DNA of 64,000 nucleotides from P36-A1 sp049478495 (GCF_049478495.1 NZ_CP168083.1:496001-560000), one strand, 5' to 3'. Shown: positions 7,292 through 15,189, counted from the stretch's first letter. Notes: generated by a model not told the origin, from the letters alone. Program-made: numbers and translations.

Positions 7292-7885
7292 TTATAAACA
7301 ACCTTTATATTCATGATTTAAATAAGAGATAAGTGTTTGTTGTAATGCATTTTGCATAGTAGAACTTTTTATTAATGGATTATTCGAAACTGAAGATGGT
7401 GTTGACCAATTAGTAATTATTGATATAAAAACTGTAGCAATATTATGGATTTGATCTAGAGTAACTGATGTATCAATAATCTCATCTTCTTGAAGGACTA
7501 ACAAACAAGATACGTAATAAGTATATAGCCTTTTTTGAAAATCATTATTAAGTTTAGAAAAATAGTCTGATGCAATAATGAGTTCATTAATGTTGATAAA
7601 ATAGAATGGATATTTTAATTGATTTTGTTCTGCCTTATTAAAAGATTTTACTAGATCATCTAATAAGTCTTTCCCTTTTAAAGAAGAACAAAAGAAAAAT
7701 GAAAAATCATCATGTAATTCGGAAACTATTTCAATAACTAAATCTTCTTTTTTTTTGAAATGATATGTCAAGTTTCCTATTGTAGTCCCTGCTTCAGTAG
7801 CAATCCTTCTTAAAGAAACATTTTCATAACCTTCTTCATTGAAAAGCCTAACAGCAGTATCACGTATGCTTTCCTTTGTTGTCAT
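7292..7885 (-). CDS. TetR/AcrR-family transcriptional regulator
   Basis: The 197-residue protein begins with a classic TetR helix-turn-helix: IRDTAVRLFNEEGYENVSLR, then IATEAGTTIGNLTYHFKKKEDL (residues 6-50). The remaining ligand-binding domain is helical and lacks a recognisable subfamily signature. A Shine-Dalgarno (AGGAG) lies upstream. The twin dyads ahead of the next gene and the tandem arrangement imply that it represses the alpha/beta hydrolase and is relieved by a small molecule related to that enzyme's substrate. Confidence 0.9.
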   Translation of the reverse strand: MTTKESIRDTAVRLFNEEGYENVSLRRIATEAGTTIGNLTYHFKKKEDLVIEIVSELHDDFSFFFCSSLKGKDLLDDLVKSFNKAEQNQLKYPFYFININELIIASDYFSKLNNDFQKRLYTYYVSCLLVLQEDEIIDTSVTLDQIHNIATVFISIITNWSTPSSVSNNPLIKSSTMQNALQQTLISYLNHEYKGCL

Positions 7886-8300
7886 AATAATCCACTCCTC
7901 TTTTATATGTAAGCATATTCTATCATATATATACTTGTTGATACAAACTAATATATAAAAATAATTTAGTGTAATTAGTAGTATTGTAAATGTAAAATGA
8001 AAATGTTGTTTAACCGCTATTTTATGGGCTTTTGTAAACTTATTTGTACACTGGGAGCATACTAATTATACACAGGGTTGATGTATAATATAAGAGAGGG
8101 TGTGTTTATATGTCTGATAGGAAAGCTTTTTTTATAGTTTATCCAGGATGATTACATGTTACTGGAAGATAACGGCATTTATCACATCCATCTTAACTTA
8201 TCAGAAAGAATAATAACCACAATAGAATATAATCTTTTTAATGCGCTCAAAGTACAGTATTTATTTAATGCTGTACTTTTTTTTGCGCTTTTTTTAAGAA
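7886..8300. other. Long intergenic region without a convincing gene
   Basis: It contains a promoter-like TATAAT stretch near 8086-8092 and a tiny frame from ATG 8114 (13 codons, MSDRKAFFIVYPG). It ends with a terminator hairpin at 8249-8284. A 59-codon frame from ATG 8154 runs through that hairpin and is not believed. The region may encode a short leader RNA ending at the terminator. Confidence 0.4.
8249..8284 (+). terminator. Rho-independent terminator
   Basis: AAAGTACAG and CTGTACTTT form a 9-bp stem with a 13-nt loop, followed by a run of Ts. The transcript it ends starts somewhere in 8000-8200. Confidence 0.85.
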
Positions 8301-8385
8301 ATGCCCTATACATTTCCAATTTTCATGGGAGTTAATGAGAGGTAATTGATCAATACCTTTCATCTCATGAAAGGATGATGTTTAA
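8301..8385 (+). promoter_or_regulatory. Structured leader of the sigma-like gene with sequestered ribosome binding site
   Basis: Two mutually exclusive hairpins are visible. AGGT..ATTGATCAAT..ACCT spans 8340-8358. CCTTTCAT-ctc-ATGAAAGG (8356-8374) is a perfect 8-bp stem that buries the AAAGG Shine-Dalgarno of the ATG at 8386. They share bases 8356-8358. The 5' part (8301-8328) is a near copy of 8918-8945. Control by antisense or alternative pairing is inferred. Confidence 0.5.
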
Positions 8386-8859
8386 ATGACCTGTCTTTTA
8401 GTAGATGTTAATCTAAGAGATCTGTATCCTAGCTTGTATGAAAAAGACACTATAATTCAACTTAAAGTTGAATTGATAGATGTTTTCAATGACTATTATA
8501 GAGCAGAACATACATATAAAGAACAGATTAGAAGAAACAAGGCCTATTATTATTTGGATCAATATGAATGGTTGGAAAAGTATGCAATTAATAAAGTACC
8601 AACTCCTGCTGAAATACTTTGTGCTAAAGAAACTGAATTAAAAATGGAGAATGCAAAACTTCAATTAGAAGAAGCAATATCTAATTTAAGTGATATTCAA
8701 AAAAGACGAGTACATAAGTATTTTTACGAGGGTAAGAACACTGTAGAGATTGCTAAAGAAGAAGGTGTTAAACAATCTTCAGTTAGTGAATCATTAATTA
8801 CATCATTAAAGAAACTTAAACAAATCATTAAAATTAATCCAATGAGTGAAGAAGATTAA
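8386..8859 (+). CDS. Sigma-70 region-4-like protein of a mobile element
   Basis: The 157-residue protein has a C-terminal helix-turn-helix (residues about 100-145: LSDIQKRRVHKYFYEGKNTVEIA followed by KQSSVSESLITSLKKLK), typical of sigma region 4 or the small sigma-like proteins of Tn916-type elements (ORF7-like). The N-terminal half is helical and charged with several tyrosines. Region 2 is not evident, so it may be an accessory activator rather than a full sigma factor. It is monocistronic, flanked by terminators. The repeated motif found both before it and before the noncoding-RNA/xis/int unit could be its target promoter. Confidence 0.65.
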   Translation: MTCLLVDVNLRDLYPSLYEKDTIIQLKVELIDVFNDYYRAEHTYKEQIRRNKAYYYLDQYEWLEKYAINKVPTPAEILCAKETELKMENAKLQLEEAISNLSDIQKRRVHKYFYEGKNTVEIAKEEGVKQSSVSESLITSLKKLKQIIKINPMSEED

Positions 8860-8866
8860 TCCTTAT

Positions 8867-8904
8867 AAGTTACTGAACCTGATCAATTCAGTAACTTTTT
8901 TTAT
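8867..8904 (+). terminator. Rho-independent terminator
   Basis: AAGTTACTGAA and TTCAGTAACTT form a perfect 11-bp stem with a 9-nt loop and a T run directly after the sigma-like gene. Confidence 0.9.
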
Positions 8905-8917
8905 TTTATTTCAAAAT

Positions 8918-8996
8918 ATGCCCTATATATTCTCAAATTCCATGGTAATAGATGAAGGGAAATAAATTGCCCTTTAGATTGTTGGTAAACAAATCT
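8918..8996 (+). promoter_or_regulatory. Second copy of the element-specific leader motif
   Basis: Bases 8918-8945 match 8301-8328 at about 23 of 28 positions (ATGCCCTATA.ATT..CAA.TT.CATGG). As in the first copy, a small hairpin follows (AAGGG...CCCTT, 8955-8974), then another (AGATT...AATCT, 8976-8996). Each copy sits right after a terminator, so it probably marks the start of the next transcription unit, either as promoter or leader. Confidence 0.5.
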
Positions 8997-8999
8997 ATT

Positions 9000-9316
9000 A
9001 GATCCTTGAAAATTGAATAGGTGTAGTAGTACTTTACCTGTATGTAATAGCCGATACAAGAATGCGCATATATTCTTTATTTACAAGAATGCGAGTGGTA
9101 TTGAATAGGTTCAATACGTAAAGCTGATAGTCACAGCTATGGCCGTAACTATATATAGGGGATAATGATACTTGCGTAATGGCCCTCGGTAGAACGGGGT
9201 GGTGAGATTCCAATGAAGGCCCTCTAACTAAGGGCCTGCTATGAACCAGATAGAAATACCTATCGACATTATTACTTAATGTGCAAATTATTTTTTTGCA
9301 TGTTAGTAAGATTTTT
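9000..9316 (+). ncRNA. Candidate structured noncoding RNA upstream of xis-int
   Basis: About 320 bases have no reading frame, a locally higher GC content than the surroundings and their own terminator (9272-9316). Hairpins include AGCTG...CAGCT (9122-9138) and GGCCCT...AGGGCC (9218-9236). A second GGCCCTC at 9181 could pair with the same AGGGCC, allowing a switch. Internal repeats are ATTGAATAGGT (9012, 9100) and ACAAGAATGCG (9056, 9083). The location in a Firmicutes integrative element recalls the raiA motif RNA, which is known from such contexts, but I cannot confirm the consensus. It could also be the leader of xis-int. Confidence 0.5.
9272..9316 (+). terminator. Terminator of the candidate noncoding RNA
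   Basis: TTACTTAATGTGCAA and TTGCATGTTAGTAA form an imperfect stem with a T-rich loop, followed by GATTTTTG. It lies 75 bp before the xis start, so it may separate the RNA from xis-int or attenuate read-through. Confidence 0.65.
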
Positions 9317-9390
9317 GATTATTCAGTATATTGACAGTAGCTTAATTGCTACGCGTTTTAAATAAGAACAAGAGAAAGGATGATATATAT

Positions 9391-9633
9391 ATGGAAAACA
9401 TAAAAGAAAACAAACCGTATTTAGAAGTACCTAAGTTTACAGGACGTAATGTTCCTATTTCAGAGTTAGCTAAAGCTATGAATAAAAGTGAAATGTATAT
9501 TAGATTAGCTCTTCAACAAGGTATCTTAACATTTGGTTGTGCAATGAAGATTAACGACTCAAGTGAATATACTTACTATTGCTCTGATAAAAGAGTATGG
9601 GAAGAGACAGGATATTTCAATGAAATCGCCTAA
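9391..9633 (+). CDS. xis: Excisionase-like small DNA-binding protein
   Basis: Start chosen at ATG 9391 behind AAAGGATG, giving 80 residues; an earlier in-frame ATG at 9346 lacks a binding site. The core ISELAKAMNKSEMYIRLALQQGILTFGCAMK is a winged-helix/MerR-like fold, followed by a wing and the ending YTYYCSDKRVWEETGYF, seen in excisionase-like proteins next to phage and ICE integrases. It overlaps the integrase start by 14 bases, so both are co-translated. Its role would be to bend DNA and favour excision. Confidence 0.75.
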   Translation: MENIKENKPYLEVPKFTGRNVPISELAKAMNKSEMYIRLALQQGILTFGCAMKINDSSEYTYYCSDKRVWEETGYFNEIA

Positions 9634-10675
9634 AGGTTTCGGTAGCGTAAGCAAATTAAGCGGAAATAGAAGAAAGCCTTATGTTGTTAGAGTTGTAAGT
9701 GGATATGATATTGATCCAAAGAAGGAAACCGTTAAAACAAAAATGGTTATTATCGGATATGCAGCTACTCGTAGGGAAGGTAAAATGATATTAGCAGATT
9801 ACCACAATAATCCTTATGATTTAGATAGTGCACAAATTACTTTTAAAGAAGTATATGAAAGATATAGTCTTGAAAAGTATGGAACGATTACACCTGGACA
9901 AAAGAATTCATATCATGCAGCTTATATAACTGCAGAATCACTTCACAGTAAAGCATTTAGAGATCTAAAAACAGCAGATTATCAAAGACTGATTGATACA
10001 TGTGGAAAGCATTATCCGTCTTTAAAGAGATTAAAATATTTATTCTCTCAGATGTATAAGTATGCATTAAAGAATGATATATGTAATAAGGATTATTCTC
10101 CTTTTATTGATATAACAAAATATAAGGATGTTAATCCTAATGCATATAATCGTAAAAACTTTACAACTGAGGATATAGAAGAACTTTGGAAGAGAAGTGA
10201 TGAACCTTATTATCAAGTAGTCCTTATCCTTATATATACAGGACTAAGAATAGGTGAACTTCTTAATCTAAAAAAAGAAACTGTCCATCTTGATGAACAG
10301 TGGTTTGAAGTAACTGAATCAAAAACTATTAATGGTATAAGAAGAGTGCCTATTGCTGATAAAGTTTTACCATTCTTTAAAAGTTGGTATGAATCTACAG
10401 ATGAATGTGAATACTTAATACATTCACCAAGCAATGAACAATTCTCATATCGTAACTATTACGATTCTTATTTTATGCCTTTAATGAAAAGGTTAGATAT
10501 GACGCAGACTCCTCACTGTTGTAGACATACTTGTGTAAGTCTATTAGCAACAGCTGAAGTAAACCAAACAGTCATTAAGAAGATTGTTGGTCACTCTGGA
10601 GCAATGTCACTTACTGAAAAGGTTTATACTCATTTTGATATGCAGGTGTTAATTGATGCAATCAACAAGATCTAA
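9620..10675 (+). CDS. int: Tyrosine recombinase (integrase)
   Basis: Start at ATG 9620 (351 residues), inside the end of xis; the longer frame from 9563 overlaps xis more and lacks a binding site. An N-terminal arm-binding region (1-60), a SAM-like core-binding domain (about 75-175) and the catalytic domain (185-351) are visible. Catalytic residues are R210 (TGLRIGEL), H299-x2-R302 (HCCRH), H325 (VGHSG) and the nucleophile Y336 (VYTHF). All are intact, so the enzyme should be active. It catalyses integration and excision of the element, probably at a site in the noncoding stretch downstream. Confidence 0.93.
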   Translation: MKSPKGFGSVSKLSGNRRKPYVVRVVSGYDIDPKKETVKTKMVIIGYAATRREGKMILADYHNNPYDLDSAQITFKEVYERYSLEKYGTITPGQKNSYHAAYITAESLHSKAFRDLKTADYQRLIDTCGKHYPSLKRLKYLFSQMYKYALKNDICNKDYSPFIDITKYKDVNPNAYNRKNFTTEDIEELWKRSDEPYYQVVLILIYTGLRIGELLNLKKETVHLDEQWFEVTESKTINGIRRVPIADKVLPFFKSWYESTDECEYLIHSPSNEQFSYRNYYDSYFMPLMKRLDMTQTPHCCRHTCVSLLATAEVNQTVIKKIVGHSGAMSLTEKVYTHFDMQVLIDAINKI

Positions 10676-11210
10676 AGGGAGACCACATATTCTCTCTTCA
10701 ATTCTCTGGCGCATAGTTCCTGGACTAGGGATTTTACGTGTGAGATTACTGAGGGTCATGTGGGAACACTAAAAAACCCGAGTGGTTGCAACAATGATGC
10801 ATCTTCAACGCAACAGGTATAAATCTCTGATAATTAAGAGCCAATGGTAATGTGTTCTTAGTGAAGAACAAGGAATATCTCCCCAGGTCCCATGAATTGC
10901 GGTGGAATCTCATGACTTGCAACAAAGTTTGCAACAATGGATACTTCAATCGGCCAAAAAGCCCATCAAATAAGGGTTTAAAAAGAGACCTCAATTCCCA
11001 AAACGTTAATTATATACGATTACAAAAAACAAGATTTTGGATTTATTTCCAAAGTCTTTTTTTTGTGTGTAAACAACACATATATAATATAAATAAAACC
11101 AATTCAACTTAAAAATTAGAGATAATCAAGAACATATTTAATATAGTGTTATACAGTTATTAATAATGAGTTAAAAAGTTAAGTAAATATATATAATAAT
11201 CATATTTATA
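10676..11210. other. Noncoding right end of the element with direct repeats and likely attachment region
   Basis: No believable gene lies here; an 86-codon frame at 10852 has no binding site. TTGCAACAA occurs three times (10796-10804, 10917-10925, 10929-10937). The copies at 10796 and 10929 extend into related sequence (ACAATG..AT.CTTCAA). These are candidate integrase arm or excisionase sites. A wobble-containing hairpin with T run (11023-11063) ends the region. The core attachment site could not be identified without the left end, and no tRNA 3' end is visible. Confidence 0.5.
11023..11066 (+). terminator. Terminator downstream of the integrase region
   Basis: AGATTTTGG and CCAAAGTCT form a 9-bp stem with one T-G wobble and an 8-nt loop, flanked by A and T runs. 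It probably ends transcription leaving the element. Confidence 0.7.
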
Positions 11211-11263
11211 TTGACTTTAAATAAGAAACTGATAAAATCAAATATAGTTAGTTATATCTAACT
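11211..11263 (+). promoter_or_regulatory. Promoter and iron-box-like operator of the siderophore transporter operon
   Basis: TTGACT (11211-11216) and TAAAAT (11233-11238), 16 bp apart, form a promoter. The dyad AGTTAG-ttatat-CTAACT (11246-11263) overlaps the expected start point. It resembles DtxR-type iron boxes (TTAG...CTAA). A DtxR-like gene lies at the far end of the same locus. Iron repression is inferred. Confidence 0.6.
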
Positions 11264-11296
11264 GTTCAGTTTAGATACACTAATGCAAAGCAAGGA

Positions 11297-12358
11297 GTGA
11301 GTTATATTAATAATTATAAAACTAGTATAAGCTTATTAGGTTTATTGATAATAATAGGAGTATTATCATTATTTGTTGGAGTTTATGAAGTAAATATCAT
11401 AGATGTTTTAAAAAGAAATGATTCAGTACAATTAGAAATGCTTATATTATCTAGATTACCAAGATTATTGGCCATAGTATGTACAGGTATGGGATTGAGT
11501 GTTGCAGGTTTAATAATGCAAAAGTTGTGTATGAATAAATTCGTATCCCCATCAACAGGTGCTACAATTTCATCAGCTCAATTAGGAATACTATTAGCAT
11601 TACTATTTCTACCTAATTCTACGATAGTTTCAAGAGCAATATTAGCATTTATTGCATCACTAATAGGAACATTAATATTTGTTTGGTTTATTCAAAAAAT
11701 GCAATTTAAAGAAATAGTAATGGTACCACTTGTAGGAATTATGTTTTCAAATATAGTTGGGGGAATTACAAGTTTTATAGCATTTAGATATGAAATGACA
11801 CAGGCATTAGCAACTTGGCTTACTGGTAGCTTTTCATTAATAATCAAAGATCGTTATGAAATAGTATTTTTAGTAGTACCACTTTTAATAATCGCCTTTG
11901 TTTTTGCCAATCACTTTAATATAGTAGGACTTGGAAAAGATTTCTCAAAAAATTTAGGAGTAAATTATCAGGTTATCTTATTTGTAGGATTAGCAATAGC
12001 TGCAATGTTAACATCAAGTATAGTAGTAATAGTTGGAAGCATATCATATATTGGCTTAATAGTACCTAATTTAGTATCAATGTATAAAGGTGATCACTTA
12101 AAAGGAACATTAATCGATACAGCATTAGCTGGAGCACTATTTGTCTTAATATGCGATATTATAGGTCGTACTTTAATTGCTCCTTATGAATTACCAATAG
12201 ATTTAATTGTCGGTGTTCTAGGAAGTGTCATATTTGTTGCACTACTATTCTATCGATTAAGATATGGAAACAAATCAATATCTATAGTATTAAATGAAAG
12301 AAAAAATTCTAAAGTATTGAAACTAAAAAACAAGGAGATTCTAGACAATGAATATTGA
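11297..12358 (+). CDS. Iron-siderophore ABC transporter permease (FecCD family, FatD/YclN-like)
   Basis: The 353-residue membrane protein has about nine hydrophobic segments and FecCD hallmarks such as RLPRLLAIVCTGMGLSVAG near residue 55 and SYIGLIVPNLV near 250. With the next permease it forms the membrane channel for ferric siderophore import. The start is uncertain: GTG 11297 overlaps the AAGGAG binding site itself, whereas an ATT codon at 11306 has ideal 8-nt spacing. The true start may be a rare ATT or a mutated ATG. The gene overlaps the next one by 11 bases. Confidence 0.88.
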   Translation: MSYINNYKTSISLLGLLIIIGVLSLFVGVYEVNIIDVLKRNDSVQLEMLILSRLPRLLAIVCTGMGLSVAGLIMQKLCMNKFVSPSTGATISSAQLGILLALLFLPNSTIVSRAILAFIASLIGTLIFVWFIQKMQFKEIVMVPLVGIMFSNIVGGITSFIAFRYEMTQALATWLTGSFSLIIKDRYEIVFLVVPLLIIAFVFANHFNIVGLGKDFSKNLGVNYQVILFVGLAIAAMLTSSIVVIVGSISYIGLIVPNLVSMYKGDHLKGTLIDTALAGALFVLICDIIGRTLIAPYELPIDLIVGVLGSVIFVALLFYRLRYGNKSISIVLNERKNSKVLKLKNKEILDNEY

Positions 12359-13322
12359 AATATTACAAAGTAAAAATAACCGTATTATTGCGGTATTGAT
12401 AGCTGTATCTTTTATTAGTTGTTTAGCATATACTTTCTATAAATTAAATCCTAGTCAAATAGGATATGCAATGTCATTGCGAATGCCTAAATTAATAGTT
12501 ATGGCTATAGTAGCATATGCCATTGGAAAAGCCTCAATTATTTTTCAATCAATAATAAACAATACTATAGTAACACCTTGTTTATTAGGAATGAATTCAT
12601 TATATACATTAATTCATACATCAGTAGTATTCTTTTTAGGATCACAAAGCATATTTGCAAGAGATGCTAATATATCATTTCTACTTGATTTAATACTTAT
12701 GGGAGTAGTTGCAACAGTAATATATAAATACCTTTTTGAAAAGACAAAATATAATGTCTTATATGTTTTATTAACAGGAACCATCTTAGCTTCATTTTTT
12801 ACAAGTATACAATCTTCAATGATAAGAGTAATGGATCCAAATGAATATGATGCTTTACTATCATCACTAGTTGCCAGCTTTTCAAATATAAATTCAAATT
12901 TAATAGGAATATCAATAGTAGCTTTAGTAGTAATAACATTTTTATTAAGAAAACAGACTAAACTTCTAGATGTAATAGCCTTAGGAAAAGATCAAGCAAT
13001 TAATTTAGGTGTAGATTTTGATAAGACAATTACCAAACTATTGCTTGGAGTAACCTTATACATAGCAGTTGCTACTGCTTTAGTAGGACCAATATCATTT
13101 TTAGGATTAATAATTGCTAACTTATCAAGACAATTACTACAAACATATAAACATAGTTATTTAATTGCAGGATGTGTATTTATAGGAGTTGTTGTTTTAG
13201 TGGTAGCGCAGACAGTTGTAGAAAGAATATATATTTATTCAATGCCAATAAGTGTTTTTATTTCAGTAGCAGGTGGTTGTTATTTTCTATATTTATTATT
13301 AAAACAAAGAAAGGCATACTAA
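12348..13322 (+). CDS. Iron-siderophore ABC transporter permease (FecCD family, FatC/YclO-like)
   Basis: The 324-residue polytopic membrane protein has FecCD features (RMPKLIVMAIVAYAIGKASI near residue 45, VGPISFLGLIIANLSRQL near 245). It is the second permease subunit, translated from an ATG inside the end of the first and followed one base later by the ATPase gene. The split into two different permeases is typical of catecholate-siderophore systems such as FatDC or YclNO. Confidence 0.88.
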   Translation: MNIEILQSKNNRIIAVLIAVSFISCLAYTFYKLNPSQIGYAMSLRMPKLIVMAIVAYAIGKASIIFQSIINNTIVTPCLLGMNSLYTLIHTSVVFFLGSQSIFARDANISFLLDLILMGVVATVIYKYLFEKTKYNVLYVLLTGTILASFFTSIQSSMIRVMDPNEYDALLSSLVASFSNINSNLIGISIVALVVITFLLRKQTKLLDVIALGKDQAINLGVDFDKTITKLLLGVTLYIAVATALVGPISFLGLIIANLSRQLLQTYKHSYLIAGCVFIGVVVLVVAQTVVERIYIYSMPISVFISVAGGCYFLYLLLKQRKAY

Positions 13323-13323
13323 A

Positions 13324-14076
13324 ATGAAAATAAGTAATTTATTTAAAAGATATGATAACAAAACAGTAGTAAATGATGTCAATATTGAAATACCAGAGAA
13401 AAAGATAACTGCATTTATCGGTCCAAATGGTGCTGGTAAATCAACTGTAATGAGTATGATATCAAGATTGATAGAGACAGAAGAAGGAGCAATTCATTTT
13501 AAAGGTAAAGAGATAAAAGACTGGAAAAGTAAAGAACTAGCAAAAAAGTTAGCAATACTAACACAGTCAAATTCTATAACTATGAAGTTAACAGTTAAAG
13601 AATTAGTAGCGTTTGGAAGATTTCCACACAGTGGTTCATATATTAATAAGCATGACAAAGAGATAATCGATAAAGCAATAAATTATATGGAATTAGATGA
13701 ATTTAAAGATCGATTTATTGATGAATTATCAGGTGGGCAAAGACAAAGAGCTTACATTGCAATGGTCATAGCACAAGATACAGATTATATTTTATTAGAT
13801 GAACCAACTAATAATTTAGACATCTACCATGCAACAAAACTGATGAAATTAGTAAGAAAATTATGTGATGATCTTGATAAAACAGTAATCATGGTCTTAC
13901 ATGAAATAAATTATGCAGCTTTTTATTCAGATTATATCTGTGCCTTTAAAAATGGTGAGGTTGCAAAATTTGGACAAGTGTCTGAAGTAATCAATAAAGA
14001 AACACTATCACACATTTATCATGTTGATTTTGAAATTCTTGATATTGATGGAAAGCCAATGTCTATATATTATTAA
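13324..14076 (+). CDS. Iron-siderophore ABC transporter ATP-binding protein (FatE/YclP-like)
   Basis: The 250-residue ABC ATPase contains Walker A GPNGAGKST near residue 34, the Q-loop LTQSNS, the signature LSGGQRQRAYIAM near 135, Walker B YILLDEPTNNLD near 158 and the switch histidine in MVLHEINYA near 193. It powers ferric-siderophore import through the two upstream permeases. All motifs are intact. It begins two bases after the permease stop, with its AAGAAAGG-like site in the permease 3' end. Confidence 0.93.
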   Translation: MKISNLFKRYDNKTVVNDVNIEIPEKKITAFIGPNGAGKSTVMSMISRLIETEEGAIHFKGKEIKDWKSKELAKKLAILTQSNSITMKLTVKELVAFGRFPHSGSYINKHDKEIIDKAINYMELDEFKDRFIDELSGGQRQRAYIAMVIAQDTDYILLDEPTNNLDIYHATKLMKLVRKLCDDLDKTVIMVLHEINYAAFYSDYICAFKNGEVAKFGQVSEVINKETLSHIYHVDFEILDIDGKPMSIYY

Positions 14077-14096
14077 AAATAAGGAGAACATTAAAA

Positions 14097-15049
14097 ATGT
14101 TTAAAAAAATCACAGCATTATTAGCAGCAATTATTTTAGCAATAGGAGTAAGTGCTTGCTCAAATTCAAGCACAACTACAAATGAAGCAGAAACAGTTAG
14201 TGTAAAAACACTAAATGCAGAAGGAAAAGAAGTAGATATAGAAGTTAAAAACAATGCTCAAAAAATTGCGATACTAGATCTTGCAGTTTTAGATATGTTA
14301 GATGCTTGGAATTTAGCTGATAGAGTAGTTGGTATGCCAAAAGGATCACAAGTTGAATATTTAAAAAAATATAATGAAAATGATAACATTAAAGATTTAG
14401 AACATTAAAAGAAGTAGACATGGAAGCATTATCTTCTATTAATCCAGATATCATCTTTATTGGTGGAAGATTAAGTGATCAGTATGATAGTCTTTCAAAA
14501 ATTGCACCAGTAATATATTTGAGTACTGATTATGATAAAGGTGTAATTAAAAGTACAAAAGATAATGTAGTGAATGTCGCAAAAATATTTAATAAAACAG
14601 ATGAAGCTACAAAATTAACTGATAGCTTTGATACAAGAATTGCAGCTCTTGCAACAAAAGCAAAAGGTAAAAATGCAATTGCAGGAATGGTTACAAATTC
14701 ATCATTTAATACAATGGGAAATGAAAGTCGTGCTTCTTTAATAATGAATGAAGTAGGATTTACTAACCTAGCAGAAAACATTAACTCTACGCATGGAAAT
14801 GAATCTTCATTTGAATTACTTGTAGAAAAAAATCCTGAATATATATTTGCTTTAGACCGTGATTCTGCAATAAATGCTAAAGGTGCAAAGCTTGCAGAAG
14901 AAGTAATGAATAATGCTCTTGTTAAAAAGACAAAAGCTTCAATCGATAATAAAATATTTTATCTAAACCCTGCAGCTTGGTATCTAGTATCAGGCGGTAT
15001 TACATCAACTGATATAATGATTCAAGACTTAGAAAAAGCTTTAGGATAA
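14097..15049 (+). pseudogene. Siderophore-binding lipoprotein gene (FatB/YclQ-like) interrupted by a frameshift
   Basis: An intact signal peptide and lipobox (IGVSACSN, Cys near residue 19) open a 103-residue frame that stops at 14406-14408. The rest of the periplasmic-binding-protein domain continues at once in another frame (TLKEVDMEALSSINPDIIF onwards) to 15049. Adding one base (a G in GATTTAGAACA near 14400) restores a continuous protein of about 317 residues with the family pattern LG-TLKEVDMEAL. As read, the transporter lacks its receptor. Either the gene is freshly inactivated, or this is a one-base sequence error; the absence of other damage fits either. Confidence 0.85.
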
Positions 15050-15058
15050 ATAATTGTA

Positions 15059-15088
15059 AAAGTAGCGCCATTTTAAGGCGCTACTTTT
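15059..15088 (+). terminator. Terminator of the siderophore operon
   Basis: AAAGTAGCGCC and GGCGCTACTTT form a perfect 11-bp GC-containing stem with a 7-nt loop directly after the binding-protein gene. Confidence 0.9.
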
Positions 15089-15151
15089 AATATTTACTCA
15101 AAATACACACTTACATAACAAATTATTATTGTATAATACTTTAATGTGATA

Positions 15152-15167
15152 TAGTATACATATACTA
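15152..15167. promoter_or_regulatory. Dyad operator before the DtxR-like gene
   Basis: TAGTATA-ca-TATACTA is a perfect 7-bp dyad about 22 bp before the start, overlapping or just after a TATAAT box (15132-15137). An autoregulatory site for the encoded metalloregulator is likely. Confidence 0.55.
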
Positions 15168-15189
15168 ATAATTAAAAAAGGTGGTTTTA

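Larger units (their letters stand above)
1..11066. mobile_element. Right-hand part of a putative integrative element carrying defence-like cargo
   Basis: The right boundary is inferred from an overlapping excisionase and tyrosine recombinase pair (9391-10675), followed by TTGCAACAA repeats and a terminator, after which chromosomal-type operons begin at about 11,200. Inside lie a helicase fragment, an HNH-like gene, an RloC-like nuclease, a TetR/hydrolase unit and a sigma-like gene, all typical accessory cargo. No conjugation gene is visible, so whether it is an ICE, a satellite or a genomic island cannot be decided. The left end and the attachment core are not identified. Confidence 0.5.

Noticed and set aside
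8154..8336. 59-codon frame with a possible AGGATG site
   Set aside because: It reads straight through a strong terminator hairpin and the repeated leader motif, so it is probably chance.
9000..9300. Interpreting the repeats in the xis leader as a CRISPR array
   Set aside because: There are only two copies each of two different 11-mers at unequal spacing, with no cas genes.
10676..10760. tRNA 3' end as integration site next to int
   Set aside because: No T-arm or acceptor-stem pattern could be found on either strand.
10852..11112. 86-codon plus-strand frame and 82-codon minus-strand frame in the region after int
   Set aside because: No ribosome binding site. The protein composition is atypical, and the frame runs through direct repeats and a terminator.
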